A stretch of 64,000 bases of DNA from Roseburia sp. (GCA_019421345.1 JAHZFL010000002.1:165109-229108); one strand, 5' to 3'; positions 33,944 through 43,282 are shown, numbered from the stretch's first letter. Notes: a model not told the origin generated them from the sequence alone. Made by a program: numbers and translations.

Positions 33944-34600
33944 CTACGGCACAACCGCCACCATACTATGACGCACAACCGCGTCCTTGTAGGTATAGCC
34001 CTTAAGCATCTCCTGTGCTACCACGCCGGATTCATACTCATCGCTTTCCACCTGCATGACTGCATTGTGAAAATCAGGGTTAAATTCGACTCCGACAGCT
34101 TCAATCGGCTTAACACCAATCGCCTCCAATTCCGTGAGCATCTGCTTATAAACCTTATCCATGCCGACAACAAACGGATCTTCTTTATCCTCCTCATCAA
34201 CCATCGTAAAGCCTCGCTCAAAATTATCAATGACCGGCAAAATCTTCTCAATGATACACTTTGCTCCCATATCGTACATCTGTGTCTTTTCCTTTTCGGT
34301 ACGCTTACGGAAGTTTTCAAACTCTGCCATCTGACGCTTCAGCTTATCGCTCAGCTCCTCGATCTGCTCGTCTTTTTTATCCTTCTTCTTTTTAAAGAAG
34401 CCCTTTTTCGCATCGCCCTGTGTGTCTTTGGATTTATCCGTCTCCTCGGTTTCCTCCGCCTTCGCGTCCTCTGCACCCTCACTGCAAACGGCTTCCTCCG
34501 CAGTCTCCTCCGCCGGCTGTTCCTCCAAAGCTTCCTCGCCCTCTGCCGCTACTTCCTGCTCTAATGCTTCTTCTAAAATTTCTTCCTGCTTCTCTGACAT
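33944..34600 (-). CDS. grpE: Nucleotide exchange factor GrpE
   Basis: GrpE exchanges ADP for ATP on DnaK. The first ~75 residues are a very acidic low-complexity tail (repeated Glu/Ala). A long coiled coil follows (LSDKLKRQMAEFENFRKRTEKEK), then the beta domain ending VVRHSMVAVVP. 218 residues. The ATG follows GGAGGAAGATC. Second gene of the operon, 24 bp after hrcA. Confidence 0.95.
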   Translation of the reverse strand: MSEKQEEILEEALEQEVAAEGEEALEEQPAEETAEEAVCSEGAEDAKAEETEETDKSKDTQGDAKKGFFKKKKDKKDEQIEELSDKLKRQMAEFENFRKRTEKEKTQMYDMGAKCIIEKILPVIDNFERGFTMVDEEDKEDPFVVGMDKVYKQMLTELEAIGVKPIEAVGVEFNPDFHNAVMQVESDEYESGVVAQEMLKGYTYKDAVVRHSMVAVVP

Positions 34601-34624
34601 GATCTTCCTCCATACGAACCTTCC

Positions 34625-35674
34625 TTATGTCTGTCCGTTCTTTCTGTCTAAAATTCCATCCAGTGAATTTTTCAGAATCTTTAAATTATCCATCACCTTC
34701 TCGTAATCCATCCGCTTAGGACCTACAATTCCGATCGTTCCGCGCACTCCCTCACCTAACTCATAGGTTGCTGTCACAACACTGCAGTCCCGCATTGTCT
34801 GAATCGGACTCTCATTTCCTATATAAACCTGAATCCCCGTATTTTCCTGCTCCAACAGGTTTTCAGTTACAAGGCTTGCCAACTGCTGCTTCTCCTCAAA
34901 GGTAGAGATCAGCTCGCTTGCTTTTGCAGAATCGCTCAATTCGGGATACTTAAAAAAATTGGTCGTTCCGCTTGTATAAACACGAATATCCTCGTCCTCT
35001 CCCATCGTCTCCGCCACCGTATCGAGCACATTGCTGATGATGTCGCTGTGGATGCCCGCCTGTTCCTTAAGCTTTGAGATCGTAGCCAGATTGATCTCCT
35101 GCAGTGCGAGCCCATTCAAGTTGGAATTAAGCAAAAAATTAAGCTTTAGCATCGTCTCATTATCAATCGGCTCCGATACCGGAATGATCTTATTCCGCAC
35201 CAGATTCGCCTCTGTGACGATAACCGCCAGAACCTGCGTGCTGTCGACGTTGGAAATCTGAATGAATTTTACCTTATTGCCGTGATAACTCGGCGCGGTG
35301 ACCATCGTGGCGTAATTCGTGTTATTTGCCAGAATCCTCGCCACCTGCTGCAGCACCTGTTCAACCTTCTCCGTATGCTCAATGACAAAGCTTTTCATCT
35401 CATTGACCTCACGGTTCTTCTCCTCCATCAGGTGATCCACATAAAAGCGATACCCCTTGTCAGACGGAATCCTGCCCGCCGAGGTGTGCGGCTGAACGAT
35501 GTAACCCAATTCTTCCAGATCCGCCATCTCGTTGCGGATCGTCGCTGAGCTTAAATTCAAATCCGTATACTTTGAAATCGTCCGCGATCCTACCGGTTCT
35601 CCAGTCTCCAGATAATTTCGGATGATCGCATCCAGTATTTTGGTTTTTCTCTCGTCTAATTCCAATTCCTCCAT
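34625..35674 (-). CDS. hrcA: Heat-inducible transcription repressor HrcA
   Basis: HrcA binds CIRCE and represses the chaperone operon; GroESL helps it fold, which links it to stress. The N-terminal winged helix (ERKTKILDAIIRNYLETGEPVGSRT in two parts) and the motif LSSATIRNEMADLEELGYI are family hallmarks, and the C-terminal GAF-like half ends in GPKRMDYEKVM. 349 residues. A perfect CIRCE element lies 46 bp upstream of the start, so the operon is autoregulated. Confidence 0.97.
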   Translation of the reverse strand: MEELELDERKTKILDAIIRNYLETGEPVGSRTISKYTDLNLSSATIRNEMADLEELGYIVQPHTSAGRIPSDKGYRFYVDHLMEEKNREVNEMKSFVIEHTEKVEQVLQQVARILANNTNYATMVTAPSYHGNKVKFIQISNVDSTQVLAVIVTEANLVRNKIIPVSEPIDNETMLKLNFLLNSNLNGLALQEINLATISKLKEQAGIHSDIISNVLDTVAETMGEDEDIRVYTSGTTNFFKYPELSDSAKASELISTFEEKQQLASLVTENLLEQENTGIQVYIGNESPIQTMRDCSVVTATYELGEGVRGTIGIVGPKRMDYEKVMDNLKILKNSLDGILDRKNGQT

Positions 35675-35719
35675 CGCAGTCTCCTCTAATCAGAGTATAT
35701 GCAGTTTCCTTTCTGATTA

Positions 35720-35746
35720 TTAGCACTCATTCATGTGGAGTGCTAA
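35720..35746. promoter_or_regulatory. CIRCE operator
   Basis: TTAGCACTC, nine bases, GAGTGCTAA: an exact match to the CIRCE consensus. It is between the hrcA promoter and the hrcA start codon. Confidence 0.97.
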
Positions 35747-35760
35747 TATCTTATGTACCT

Positions 35761-35789
35761 AAGATAGCACCATCTGTTTTCTTTGTCAA
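35761..35789 (-). promoter_or_regulatory. hrcA operon promoter
   Basis: A perfect TTGACA (35784-35789) and TATCTT (35761-35766) on the minus strand are 17 bp apart. Transcription would start at the edge of CIRCE, as in B. subtilis. Confidence 0.85.
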
Positions 35790-35889
35790 CAGAGAATGCA
35801 ACAAAAATTTGCATTTTATTTTTTCTTAATAATTAACCGGCAGCCAGCCCCATGAAGCTCCTGCTTCGGTAAAACAACGCGCTTGCATC

Positions 35890-35934
35890 ACAACGAGCGA
35901 CACGCTTCGCATGCCACTCTTATATTAATCGAAA
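35890..35934 (+). repeat. Dispersed intergenic repeat, copy B (module 1)
   Basis: It begins ACAACGAGCGACACGCTTCGC and ends TATATTAATCGAAA. The first 12 bases are identical to copy A, and the last part is nearly identical to copy E. It runs into the terminator at 35932-35977. The flanking 35835-35889 contains a GAAGC / GCTTC hairpin and nothing else recognised; 35990-36056 is empty. Confidence 0.65.
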
Positions 35935-35977
35935 AGAGCGGGAATACAGCATGACTGCTGTTTCCCACTCTTTTTTT
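35932..35977. terminator. Terminator after the MacAB-like operon
   Basis: AAAAGAG-GGGAA-ACAGCA pairs with TGCTGT-TTCCC-CTCTTTT across a TGAC loop, with three internal mismatches or bulges. A-run and T-run flank it. On the minus strand it follows the permease stop by about 80 bp. Confidence 0.85.
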
Positions 35978-36056
35978 CTGTTTATTCCTCGTATTGTCAG
36001 ATGATAGCTTGTAATTTAAGCCCCAACTCTGTTTTTATCCCGCATTCCTTCTATAC

Positions 36057-37385
36057 TTATTCATACCGCAATGCATCGATAACCTCCATCTTGGCAGCCT
36101 TGTTTGCCGGATAATATCCGAAGAACACGCCCGTAAGCATAGAGAAGAACAATGAGAGCATGATCGCCACTCCCGACGGATGCACTTCCATAATAATGTA
36201 GCTTGAATACTCAGAGTACATATTCTGGATGACAAAGCCGGCAACCTGCCCCAGCAATGCACCAATGCCGACGCCGATCAGAATACCGATCACACCGCCG
36301 ATCAGACAGAGCATGATCGCCTCGATAACAAACTGCTGACGGATAATCCCTCGCTTTGCTCCAAGTGCCATGCGCACACCGATTTCCTTCGTCCGCTCTG
36401 TGATCGACACCAGCATGATATTCATAACGCCGACACCTCCCACCACAAGCGAGATTGCCGCAATACCCGATACTGCCATCGTGATCACATTGAGCACGGT
36501 GCTGATCATTCCCATGTTAGACTGCATGTTATATGCAGACACATGATAGTCCTCGTTGCTTGCATAGACCTCCTCAAAGTAAGCCGTAATATCGGCTGTC
36601 GCTTTCTCGACATCTGCAAGCGGCTTAAGCAGTACGTTAAAGTACTCATATCCTGTCCGATCCGCTCCCTGCAGCTTAAAGCAGGTCTGGATCGGAATCA
36701 TCATCTCGGTAACGCGGTCTCTTTCAGGAATCGAGGTATCGATCTTTCCAAAGAGCGCCTGATTGTATTTATAGACTCCAACGATTACCAGATCAAAAAT
36801 GCCGCCTTCCGAGGTCGTGACGGAAATCTTCTCTCCAATCGGATTCTCCCCGTGGAAATAGCGTTCCGCCATCGTGTCCGCGATGAGGCAGACTTTTTTT
36901 TGCGTTGCATTGTCCTGGCTCGTCATATTTCGTCCCGCATGCATCTCAAGCTTCATATATTCAATCATTTCCGGCGTAACGCCCTGAATACTGACATTGG
37001 CATAATTTTCTGCATCGGCAGGATCCTTGATCTGTCCCGTACCAAGATACGTCTGTGCGGCAAAGCCCTTGATCTCATCAGGATATGCCTCGACCAATCC
37101 GTCCAGCATCTCCTGCGAGACATAATCCTCGTCCTCCATCTCAGGCATTACCCATGTCGCCCACTCATCCTCCGTTTCGGGATAACGCGCCTCCACATAG
37201 GTCGATACCGTATTTCCGCCCATCGAATTTAAAGTCGCCGTCAGCGTGCTCTGGATAGAGCCTCCGATCGTTGTGATAATGATCACGGAGCTGATACCGA
37301 TAATGATGCCGAGCATTGTTAAGAGGGAACGCATCTTATTTGAAAAAATACTTGTAATTGCCTCCTTGATATTCTCAAAAAACAT
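36057..37385 (-). CDS. MacB-type ABC transporter permease
   Basis: The 442 residues have one N-terminal transmembrane helix (residues ~18-40, MLGIIIGISSVIIITTIGG), a large extracytoplasmic MacB_PCD domain, and three C-terminal helices with the FtsX motif including SITERTKEIGVRMALGAK near residue 328. The MacB class uses ATP to drive mechanotransmission and exports peptides, lantibiotics or macrolides. It overlaps the ATPase gene by one base (TGATG). Substrate unknown. Confidence 0.9.
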   Translation of the reverse strand: MFFENIKEAITSIFSNKMRSLLTMLGIIIGISSVIIITTIGGSIQSTLTATLNSMGGNTVSTYVEARYPETEDEWATWVMPEMEDEDYVSQEMLDGLVEAYPDEIKGFAAQTYLGTGQIKDPADAENYANVSIQGVTPEMIEYMKLEMHAGRNMTSQDNATQKKVCLIADTMAERYFHGENPIGEKISVTTSEGGIFDLVIVGVYKYNQALFGKIDTSIPERDRVTEMMIPIQTCFKLQGADRTGYEYFNVLLKPLADVEKATADITAYFEEVYASNEDYHVSAYNMQSNMGMISTVLNVITMAVSGIAAISLVVGGVGVMNIMLVSITERTKEIGVRMALGAKRGIIRQQFVIEAIMLCLIGGVIGILIGVGIGALLGQVAGFVIQNMYSEYSSYIIMEVHPSGVAIMLSLFFSMLTGVFFGYYPANKAAKMEVIDALRYE

Positions 37386-38083
37386 CAGCGCTCACCTCCC
37401 TTGTCTGCCACAATTTCTCCGTCTAAGAGCGTTACGATCCGCTGCGTCTCCGCCGCAAGCTCCTGTGAGTGAGTGATCAGTACGATGGTTTTTCCCTGCT
37501 CCTCATGAAGCTTGTGGAATAAATCCATCACCATATGTCCGGTCTTGGAGTCAAGCGCTCCGGTCGGCTCATCGGCAAGAATGATCGCCGGATCGTTGAT
37601 CATCGCTCGTGCAATCGCCACACGCTGCTTTTGTCCGCCGGAGAGCTCATTCGGGCGGTGCATTGCACGTTCGTCCATACCGACCATCGCAAGCATCTCC
37701 ATTGCACGTTCCTTTTGTGCCTTGATCCGCGTCTCTCCATACATCAGCGGCACCATCACGTTCTTTAATGCATTTGCGCGCGGAAGCAGATTAAAGTTCT
37801 GAAATACAAAGCCGATCCTCTGGTTACGGAAGGCGCTGCGCACCTCGTCCGTCATACTGTTGACATCCTGCCCCTCTAAATAATAGTTTCCCGATGTCTG
37901 TCTGTCCAGCACTCCAATGATATTCATTAATGTACTTTTTCCCGAACCGGACTCACCGACGATGGAAACAAACTCTCCCTGATGCACCACAAGGTCAATG
38001 CCGTGAAGAATCTCCAATTCATTCGGCTTTCCCTGATAATATGTCTTAATTATTTTTTCCATTCGGATTACTGGTTCACTCAC
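37385..38083 (-). CDS. MacB/LolD-type ABC transporter ATPase
   Basis: The 232-residue ATPase has Walker A GESGSGKST, Q-loop QNFNLLPR, signature LSGGQKQR, Walker B AIILADEPTGALD and the switch His in VLITHSQEL. GTG start at 38083 overlaps the stop of the adaptor gene by one base, so all three genes of the operon are translationally coupled. It energises the permease encoded next. Confidence 0.95.
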   Translation of the reverse strand: MSEPVIRMEKIIKTYYQGKPNELEILHGIDLVVHQGEFVSIVGESGSGKSTLMNIIGVLDRQTSGNYYLEGQDVNSMTDEVRSAFRNQRIGFVFQNFNLLPRANALKNVMVPLMYGETRIKAQKERAMEMLAMVGMDERAMHRPNELSGGQKQRVAIARAMINDPAIILADEPTGALDSKTGHMVMDLFHKLHEEQGKTIVLITHSQELAAETQRIVTLLDGEIVADKGGER

Positions 38084-39537
38084 TATTCCGCACCCCCAAC
38101 ACTCGTCGCCGCTGGAGCTGCCGACGTTCCCGCTCCTGCACCGCCGTCTAAGCCCATATCCTGATTCTGATACATCTGCTCCGGTGCAAAGCTCTGTCCC
38201 TCTGTTACCGAGAAGGTATTGTCATAAATGAGCATATCCCCTTCCTTTAACTCTCCGCCGGTCACTTCTGTGTAGTAATCTACCTCCTCGCCTACCTCGA
38301 TCTTCTTTTTCACTGCCACTGCCGAACCGTCGTCATTTGTCTCTGCGACAAGCACAAAGGCGCCGCCGTTTTCATCATACTGGATCAGATCGTAAGGAAC
38401 TGCAAGCACGTTGGCTTTTTCCTTGAGCATGACCTTCGCCTTTGCCGCCATACCGACCAAAAGGTTGTTGTTATCAATCGTGATCTCTACCGAATATCCT
38501 GACGCACCGGAAGCAGCTCCTGCGACATTGTCCCCGCTGCCTGCCTGCGAATGGCCCTTTGCACGAACCACTCTTGACACGGTTCCTGTGATCTCCTCCT
38601 CGCCTGTCGCGTCTGCCGTCACAACCGCCTTCATTCCCTCCTGGATCTTTAGGATGTCAGCCTCTGCAACGTTTGCAACAAGCTTTAAGCTGTTGGTATC
38701 CTCGATCGTTAAGATTGTCGTCTTTTCCGCGTTGATGTCACCGACACGCACATTGACGGAGGTCACAACGCCGTCACACGGAGCCTTGATCTCACAATCT
38801 GCCAACTGCTCTTTTAAATTCGTGAGAGTCTCCTGTGATTTTGCATCGGATTCCTTATATTTCTCAAGCTCCGCCTGTGTTTTCGCCGTCTCCACCGCAC
38901 GGTTTGTCGTCTCTACCGCAGTATTATAAGCCGTCTTTGCCGTATCAAGCGCGCTCTTTGCCGTATGATATTCCGCATACTCCATCTTTCCGGCACTATA
39001 CTGCATCTGCGCCCAGTTAAACGCTCCCTGCGCGTCGTCTACTGCCTTCTGCGCTGCCGCAAGCTGCGTCTCCTGATCCTTTAACGCCTGCTCGACTGCT
39101 GTCTGCGTCTGCTGGCTGTTAATATTATTGACTGCCTGCGCATTGGAAATGTTCTTCTCAAGCTCCGTGAGCTTCTCCTTAATGGAAACGGAATCCAGCG
39201 TACACAAAACATCTCCCGCCTTTACCATATCGCCGACCTGCACATTTAACGCCGTGATCTCCGACAGCGCCTTTGAGGTGACGTTCGTGCTGCTTGCACC
39301 CGCGATCGAACCCTTTAATGAAATCGTATCGGAAAGATCGCGAAGCTGTACCGGTCCTACCTGAATGGTATTTGCAACTGTCTCAATCGTCTTTGTCATA
39401 TTATGTACCGCCGTGCCTATGAACACCGCGAGAAGCGCTGCGATTACCAGCACAATGATCAAAACCTTCTTCTTTTTTTTCTTGGACTGCACTGCCATGG
39501 CAGTCCCGTTCTGTTGGATTGCTTTTTTGTCTTTCAT
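38083..39537 (-). CDS. MacA/HlyD-type efflux adaptor
   Basis: 484 residues: a Lys-rich cytoplasmic N-terminus, one membrane helix (residues ~28-50, VLIIVLVIAALLAVFIG), a lipoyl/beta-barrel region split by a long coiled-coil hairpin (about 120-250, Ala/Gln/Lys-rich), with CEIKAPCDGVVTSVNV as the lipoyl half-motif, and a membrane-proximal C-terminal domain. The tail is Gly/Ala/Ser-rich (GGAGAGTSAAPAATSVGG). In Gram-positives such adaptors guide export by the MacB-like pump. First gene of the operon, under promoters at 39574-39602 and 39678-39706. Confidence 0.9.
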   Translation of the reverse strand: MKDKKAIQQNGTAMAVQSKKKKKKVLIIVLVIAALLAVFIGTAVHNMTKTIETVANTIQVGPVQLRDLSDTISLKGSIAGASSTNVTSKALSEITALNVQVGDMVKAGDVLCTLDSVSIKEKLTELEKNISNAQAVNNINSQQTQTAVEQALKDQETQLAAAQKAVDDAQGAFNWAQMQYSAGKMEYAEYHTAKSALDTAKTAYNTAVETTNRAVETAKTQAELEKYKESDAKSQETLTNLKEQLADCEIKAPCDGVVTSVNVRVGDINAEKTTILTIEDTNSLKLVANVAEADILKIQEGMKAVVTADATGEEEITGTVSRVVRAKGHSQAGSGDNVAGAASGASGYSVEITIDNNNLLVGMAAKAKVMLKEKANVLAVPYDLIQYDENGGAFVLVAETNDDGSAVAVKKKIEVGEEVDYYTEVTGGELKEGDMLIYDNTFSVTEGQSFAPEQMYQNQDMGLDGGAGAGTSAAPAATSVGGAE

Positions 39538-39573
39538 TCCTGTCTCTCCCTTTTGTTTTTACAATTTATGGTG

Positions 39574-39602
39574 ATTATACCATGACCCTTTTGGGAAAAA
39601 AA
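39574..39602 (-). promoter_or_regulatory. Second, proximal promoter of the MacAB-like operon
   Basis: A perfect TATAAT with an upstream TGG (extended -10) is at 39574-39579; the -35 region is only a T-run. It lies directly downstream of the direct repeats at 39615-39634, the arrangement expected for an activator-dependent promoter. Confidence 0.5.
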
Positions 39603-39614
39603 CGTACTTAAACG

Positions 39615-39634
39615 AATCTTAAGAAATCTTTAGA
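39615..39634. promoter_or_regulatory. Tandem direct repeat, possible response-regulator site
   Basis: AATCTTAAGA is followed directly by AATCTTTAGA, with a weaker CTTAAA one turn away (39607-39612). Direct repeats at about 10-11 bp are typical of OmpR-family response regulators. They sit just upstream of the proximal promoter. Confidence 0.45.
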
Positions 39635-39677
39635 ATTCCCGCCGTTTTCCTTACGTTTTCCCTATTGTGTTATTGAA

Positions 39678-39706
39678 ATAATACAATAGTTCCCCGATAT
39701 TGTCAA
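39678..39706 (-). promoter_or_regulatory. Distal promoter of the MacAB-like operon
   Basis: A perfect TTGACA (39701-39706) and TATTAT (39678-39683) on the minus strand are 17 bp apart, giving a leader of about 135 nt. The promoter begins just downstream of the nudC stop. Confidence 0.75.
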
Positions 39707-39732
39707 CAAAAGATTGAAACGACTTTTTCACC

Positions 39733-40590
39733 TTATTTTCGGAATCTGTCGCGAAAAGCTCCGATCATCCGCTGCGTTAAGCTAAGCCCCTCCTCATCGC
39801 GGGGAAGCTCGCTGTAATGCACCCATGCGGCATCTGCCAGCTCCTCCTCATCCAGCCGGAGCGCCGATGCTTCTTTTACCTCGCAGAAATAGCCAAGCAG
39901 CAGATTTAAATCGAACCCCCATGGCTGACTTCCGTAATAGCACGGCTCCGAAACCAAAAGCCCCGTCTCCTCAAAAACCTCGCGCCGTACTGTCTCCTCT
40001 GCCGTCTCCCCGATTTCCGTAAAGCCCGCAACGAGCGCATAGCGCGTGTATTCCCTGTCCGCATATTTCGTCAGCAGGATCGATTCGCCGTTTGTCACAC
40101 CAACGATCACCGCCGGAGCGATCTTTGGAAACACCTGATTGCCGCAGCAGGGACAGGAAAGCATCCGAAGCGTTTCGCTGTGCAAAAGCCGCTGCCCGCA
40201 CCTGCCGCAAAAGCGGTTGTCACGATACCAGACATAAAGATGCCATGCCGTTGCCGCGGCAAATACAAGCTCCTTTGGCTTTTTCCGGCGCATCGCAAAC
40301 ATCCGCACATACGAAAAACCGTTTTCCTGCGCTTTCTCTACAAAAGCTTCCGGCAAGTCGGCAAGAAAATACGCACACTCCCCAAGTGAAAAAAGGTATA
40401 CGGCAGCAGGTACCGGCTCCCCGCTCACGCCACACCAGTCTGTAAGCTCCCCGTAGCAAAGATAGTCGCTCCTCTCGCCCTCTCTTACAAAAATACGGTC
40501 CTCCTGAAACGAAAGTACCCGGTCATTTGACGCGGGTACCTTCTTCTCATACTGATTTTTCATAACAAGCGGAAAAATATCCTGAATCAT
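39733..40590 (-). CDS. nudC: NAD+ diphosphatase (NudC)
   Basis: NudC hydrolyses NADH and NAD+, and removes NAD caps from RNA. The central zinc ribbon CGRCGQ / CPCCGN is at residues ~128-150. The Nudix box GFTEIGETAEETVRREVFEETGL is at about 191-213, given here in consensus terms G-x5-E-x7-REVFEETGL, and the family motif SQPWGFD follows. 285 residues. It is 17 bp downstream of hydF on the same strand and so probably in the hydrogenase-maturation operon. Confidence 0.93.
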   Translation of the reverse strand: MIQDIFPLVMKNQYEKKVPASNDRVLSFQEDRIFVREGERSDYLCYGELTDWCGVSGEPVPAAVYLFSLGECAYFLADLPEAFVEKAQENGFSYVRMFAMRRKKPKELVFAAATAWHLYVWYRDNRFCGRCGQRLLHSETLRMLSCPCCGNQVFPKIAPAVIVGVTNGESILLTKYADREYTRYALVAGFTEIGETAEETVRREVFEETGLLVSEPCYYGSQPWGFDLNLLLGYFCEVKEASALRLDEEELADAAWVHYSELPRDEEGLSLTQRMIGAFRDRFRK

Positions 40591-40607
40591 TCGTTCTTCT
40601 TCCTCCT

Positions 40608-41840
40608 CTATTCTGCCTGTATCGCAAGCTTATCCAGGATTCCGGTCAGATGCGCAATCGCAACGCCGTAATTTGTCATAGGTACGCGCTGCTCTCTGGC
40701 ACGGTCGATACGAGCCATCACATATTTTCGGTTGAACATGCACGCACCGCACTGGATGATCAGGTCATAGCCTGACAAATCCTTCGGAAAATCTGTCCCG
40801 CTCACAATGTCGACTGACAATGTCTCACCATAGCGCGCACGCAGCATACGCGGCAGCTTGACTCTGCCGATGTCCTCGGCAAGCGGCGCATGCGTACAGC
40901 ATTCCGCTATCAATACCCGTGCATCGCTGCGAAGGGAATCCAACTGCTTTGCTCCCTCCACATAATAGGGCAGATCGCCCTTATAAGCTGCAAACAGCAC
41001 GGAAAATGAGGTCAGCATTGTCTCCTTCGGCTTCTTGTCATAAACCTCCGCAAACACCTGTGAATCCGTGATGATCAGCTTCGGCGACTCATGCAATGCG
41101 GCAAGCGCCGCCATAAGCCCTTCCGTGGTGACGCTGATTGCAATGCATTTCTTGTCCAAAAGCTCCCGCAGCGTCTGCACCTGCGGCAAAATGAGCCTTC
41201 CTTTGGGCGCTTGTATATCCTGCGGCATCACAAGAAGCACCACATCCTGTTCACCCGCAAGCGATCCTGTGATCTGCCTGCTCCCGTAATCCTCCGGAAT
41301 TTTTCTTGCGAGCGCCTCCCGCACCGCCGCCATGCCGTCATTCGTCTTGGCGCTGACAAGCAGCGCCTCCTCTTTTGTTTCTTTTTTTATCTGCGCAAGC
41401 AGCGGCGCAGCATCTTTGGTGCAGTCCGACTTATTTACCACAAACAGCACCGGCGTCTTTTTCTCCGCAAAAAAACGATACCACTTGCGCTCATCCCTTA
41501 AGTCAAATGCTCCGTCCGCTTGTGGCTTAAGATCTCCCGCTACGACGATGACCGCCAGCTCCGTCTTTCCCGCCGCAAGGCGCGTCTTTTCCAGACGCTG
41601 TCTGCCAAGCGGCGTATGGTCTCCAAAGCCTGCCGTGTCCATAAAGGTGCACGCCCCCAGTGGCGAAAGCTCCATTGCCTTTGCAACTGGGTCGGTCGTC
41701 GTCCCTGCCACATCTGCGACGATCGAGATCTCCTGTCCCGTGAGGGCATTGAGAAACGAGGACTTTCCGCTGTTTGTTCTTCCGAAAATACCGATATGCA
41801 GACGCTCTGCGCCCGGTGTTTCCTGTAATCCTGCTGCCAT
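40608..41840 (-). CDS. hydF: [FeFe]-hydrogenase maturation GTPase HydF
   Basis: HydF is the scaffold on which the 2Fe subcluster of the H-cluster is assembled and from which it is passed to HydA. The N-terminal GTPase has GRTNSGKSS (Walker A), VADVAGTTTDP and DTAGFGD, plus NKSDC. The C-terminal cluster motif, usually CxH-x46-53-HCxxC, reads CTH, then 45 residues, then QCGAC: the second His is Gln. The start at 41840 is used because GAGGTG is seven bases upstream; a GTG at 41855 is in frame. 410 residues. No hydrogenase structural gene is in the window. Confidence 0.95.
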   Translation of the reverse strand: MAAGLQETPGAERLHIGIFGRTNSGKSSFLNALTGQEISIVADVAGTTTDPVAKAMELSPLGACTFMDTAGFGDHTPLGRQRLEKTRLAAGKTELAVIVVAGDLKPQADGAFDLRDERKWYRFFAEKKTPVLFVVNKSDCTKDAAPLLAQIKKETKEEALLVSAKTNDGMAAVREALARKIPEDYGSRQITGSLAGEQDVVLLVMPQDIQAPKGRLILPQVQTLRELLDKKCIAISVTTEGLMAALAALHESPKLIITDSQVFAEVYDKKPKETMLTSFSVLFAAYKGDLPYYVEGAKQLDSLRSDARVLIAECCTHAPLAEDIGRVKLPRMLRARYGETLSVDIVSGTDFPKDLSGYDLIIQCGACMFNRKYVMARIDRAREQRVPMTNYGVAIAHLTGILDKLAIQAE

Positions 41841-41860
41841 AATCCCACACCTCACTCGCC

Positions 41861-43282
41861 TTAAAAACGGAAATCCCGTCTGCCCTCTGCAATATCATGC
41901 ACATATGCGCAGGCAGTCTTTTTTACCTTCGGATTTGTAATCTTCTCAAGCTCCTTCTCGATCAGCGCAAGCCCAAGCTCCTTTGTCTCCTCGCTCGCAT
42001 AATCCTCCAGATATTCCTTTAGCGTCATCAGGGCATTTGGATGACAGCAATTTAAAATCTGCATGTTTTTGCATAGCTCCATAAACCGGTCTCCGGTTCT
42101 TCCCTCTCGGTAGCACGCAGTGCAAAAGCTTGGGATATGTCCCAAGCGCATCAGCCAGTTGACGACCTCATCTAAGGTTCTCTGATCGCTCACCTCAAAC
42201 TGCTCGCTCGTTGTCTCATCCTCCTGCTCCGGCGCGGCATAGCCGCCCACGCTCGTTTTTGACGCGCCGCTTAGCTGTGATACGCCAAGCGGAAGCACCT
42301 TCTCTCTGACCTCCTGACTTTCTCTTGTCGAGATGATCATCCCCGTATACGGTACGGAAATACGGATAAGCGCACAAAGCTTCGCAAAAATATCATCGCT
42401 TATTCCATTATCAAACGCGTTCGGGTCAATATCGTCTGCCCGCTTTAAGCGCGGCACACTGATCGTATGCGGACCTACGCCGTGCACTGCCTCCAGATGC
42501 TCCGCATGCATCAAAAGCCCCGCAAATTCATAGCGGTAAAGCTCAAGACCGAATAAAACGCCAAGTCCCACATCGTCAATTCCACCCTCCATCGCACGAT
42601 CCATCGCCTCCGTGTGATACGCATAATCATGCTTTGGTCCGGTCGGATGCAGCTTCTCATAGCTTTCCTTATGATAGGTTTCCTGAAATAAAATATAGGT
42701 TCCGATCCCGGCTTCCTTTAGTCTGCGGTAATTCTCCACCGTTGTCGCCGCAATATTGACATTGACACGGCGGATCGCTCCGTTTTTGTGCTTGATACTG
42801 TAGATCGTATCGATGCACTCTAAGATATACTCGATCGGATTGTTGACGGGATCCTCCCCTGCCTCGATCGCCAGACGCTTGTGTCCCATATCCTGAAGCG
42901 CCGTCACCTCTGCGATGATCTCCTCCTGCGTCAGCTTCTTTCTGGCAATATGCTTGTTCTTTAAATGGTACGGACAGTAGACACAGCCGTTCACACAATA
43001 GTTGGACAGATAAAGCGGGGCAAACATCACAATACGGTTGCCGTAATAGTCCTGCTTGATCTGCTGTGCAAGCGCGTACATCCGCTCAATTTTATCCGGC
43101 ATCTCACATGCCAGAAGCACGGATGCCTCCCTGTGGTCTAAGCCCTTCCGCTCCGCCGCCTTTTGAAGAATCGCATCGATCAGCTCTGCATTCTCCTTGT
43201 TCGCGTCTGCATATGCCAGTGTTTCCCTGATTTCCGCATCGGAAATAAACTCCTCTGCCTTTAATGATGTTACGTCGTACAT
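41861..43282 (-). CDS. hydG: [FeFe]-hydrogenase maturase HydG
   Basis: A radical-SAM tyrosine lyase that makes the CO and CN ligands of the H-cluster. The radical-SAM cluster motif CVNGCVYC is near residue 97, and the C-terminal auxiliary cluster motif CxxC-x22-C reads CTACYREG through CCHPNAL near residues 392-420. Full length at 473 residues. It begins 56 bp after hydE and ends 20 bp before hydF. Confidence 0.97.
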   Translation of the reverse strand: MYDVTSLKAEEFISDAEIRETLAYADANKENAELIDAILQKAAERKGLDHREASVLLACEMPDKIERMYALAQQIKQDYYGNRIVMFAPLYLSNYCVNGCVYCPYHLKNKHIARKKLTQEEIIAEVTALQDMGHKRLAIEAGEDPVNNPIEYILECIDTIYSIKHKNGAIRRVNVNIAATTVENYRRLKEAGIGTYILFQETYHKESYEKLHPTGPKHDYAYHTEAMDRAMEGGIDDVGLGVLFGLELYRYEFAGLLMHAEHLEAVHGVGPHTISVPRLKRADDIDPNAFDNGISDDIFAKLCALIRISVPYTGMIISTRESQEVREKVLPLGVSQLSGASKTSVGGYAAPEQEDETTSEQFEVSDQRTLDEVVNWLMRLGHIPSFCTACYREGRTGDRFMELCKNMQILNCCHPNALMTLKEYLEDYASEETKELGLALIEKELEKITNPKVKKTACAYVHDIAEGRRDFRF

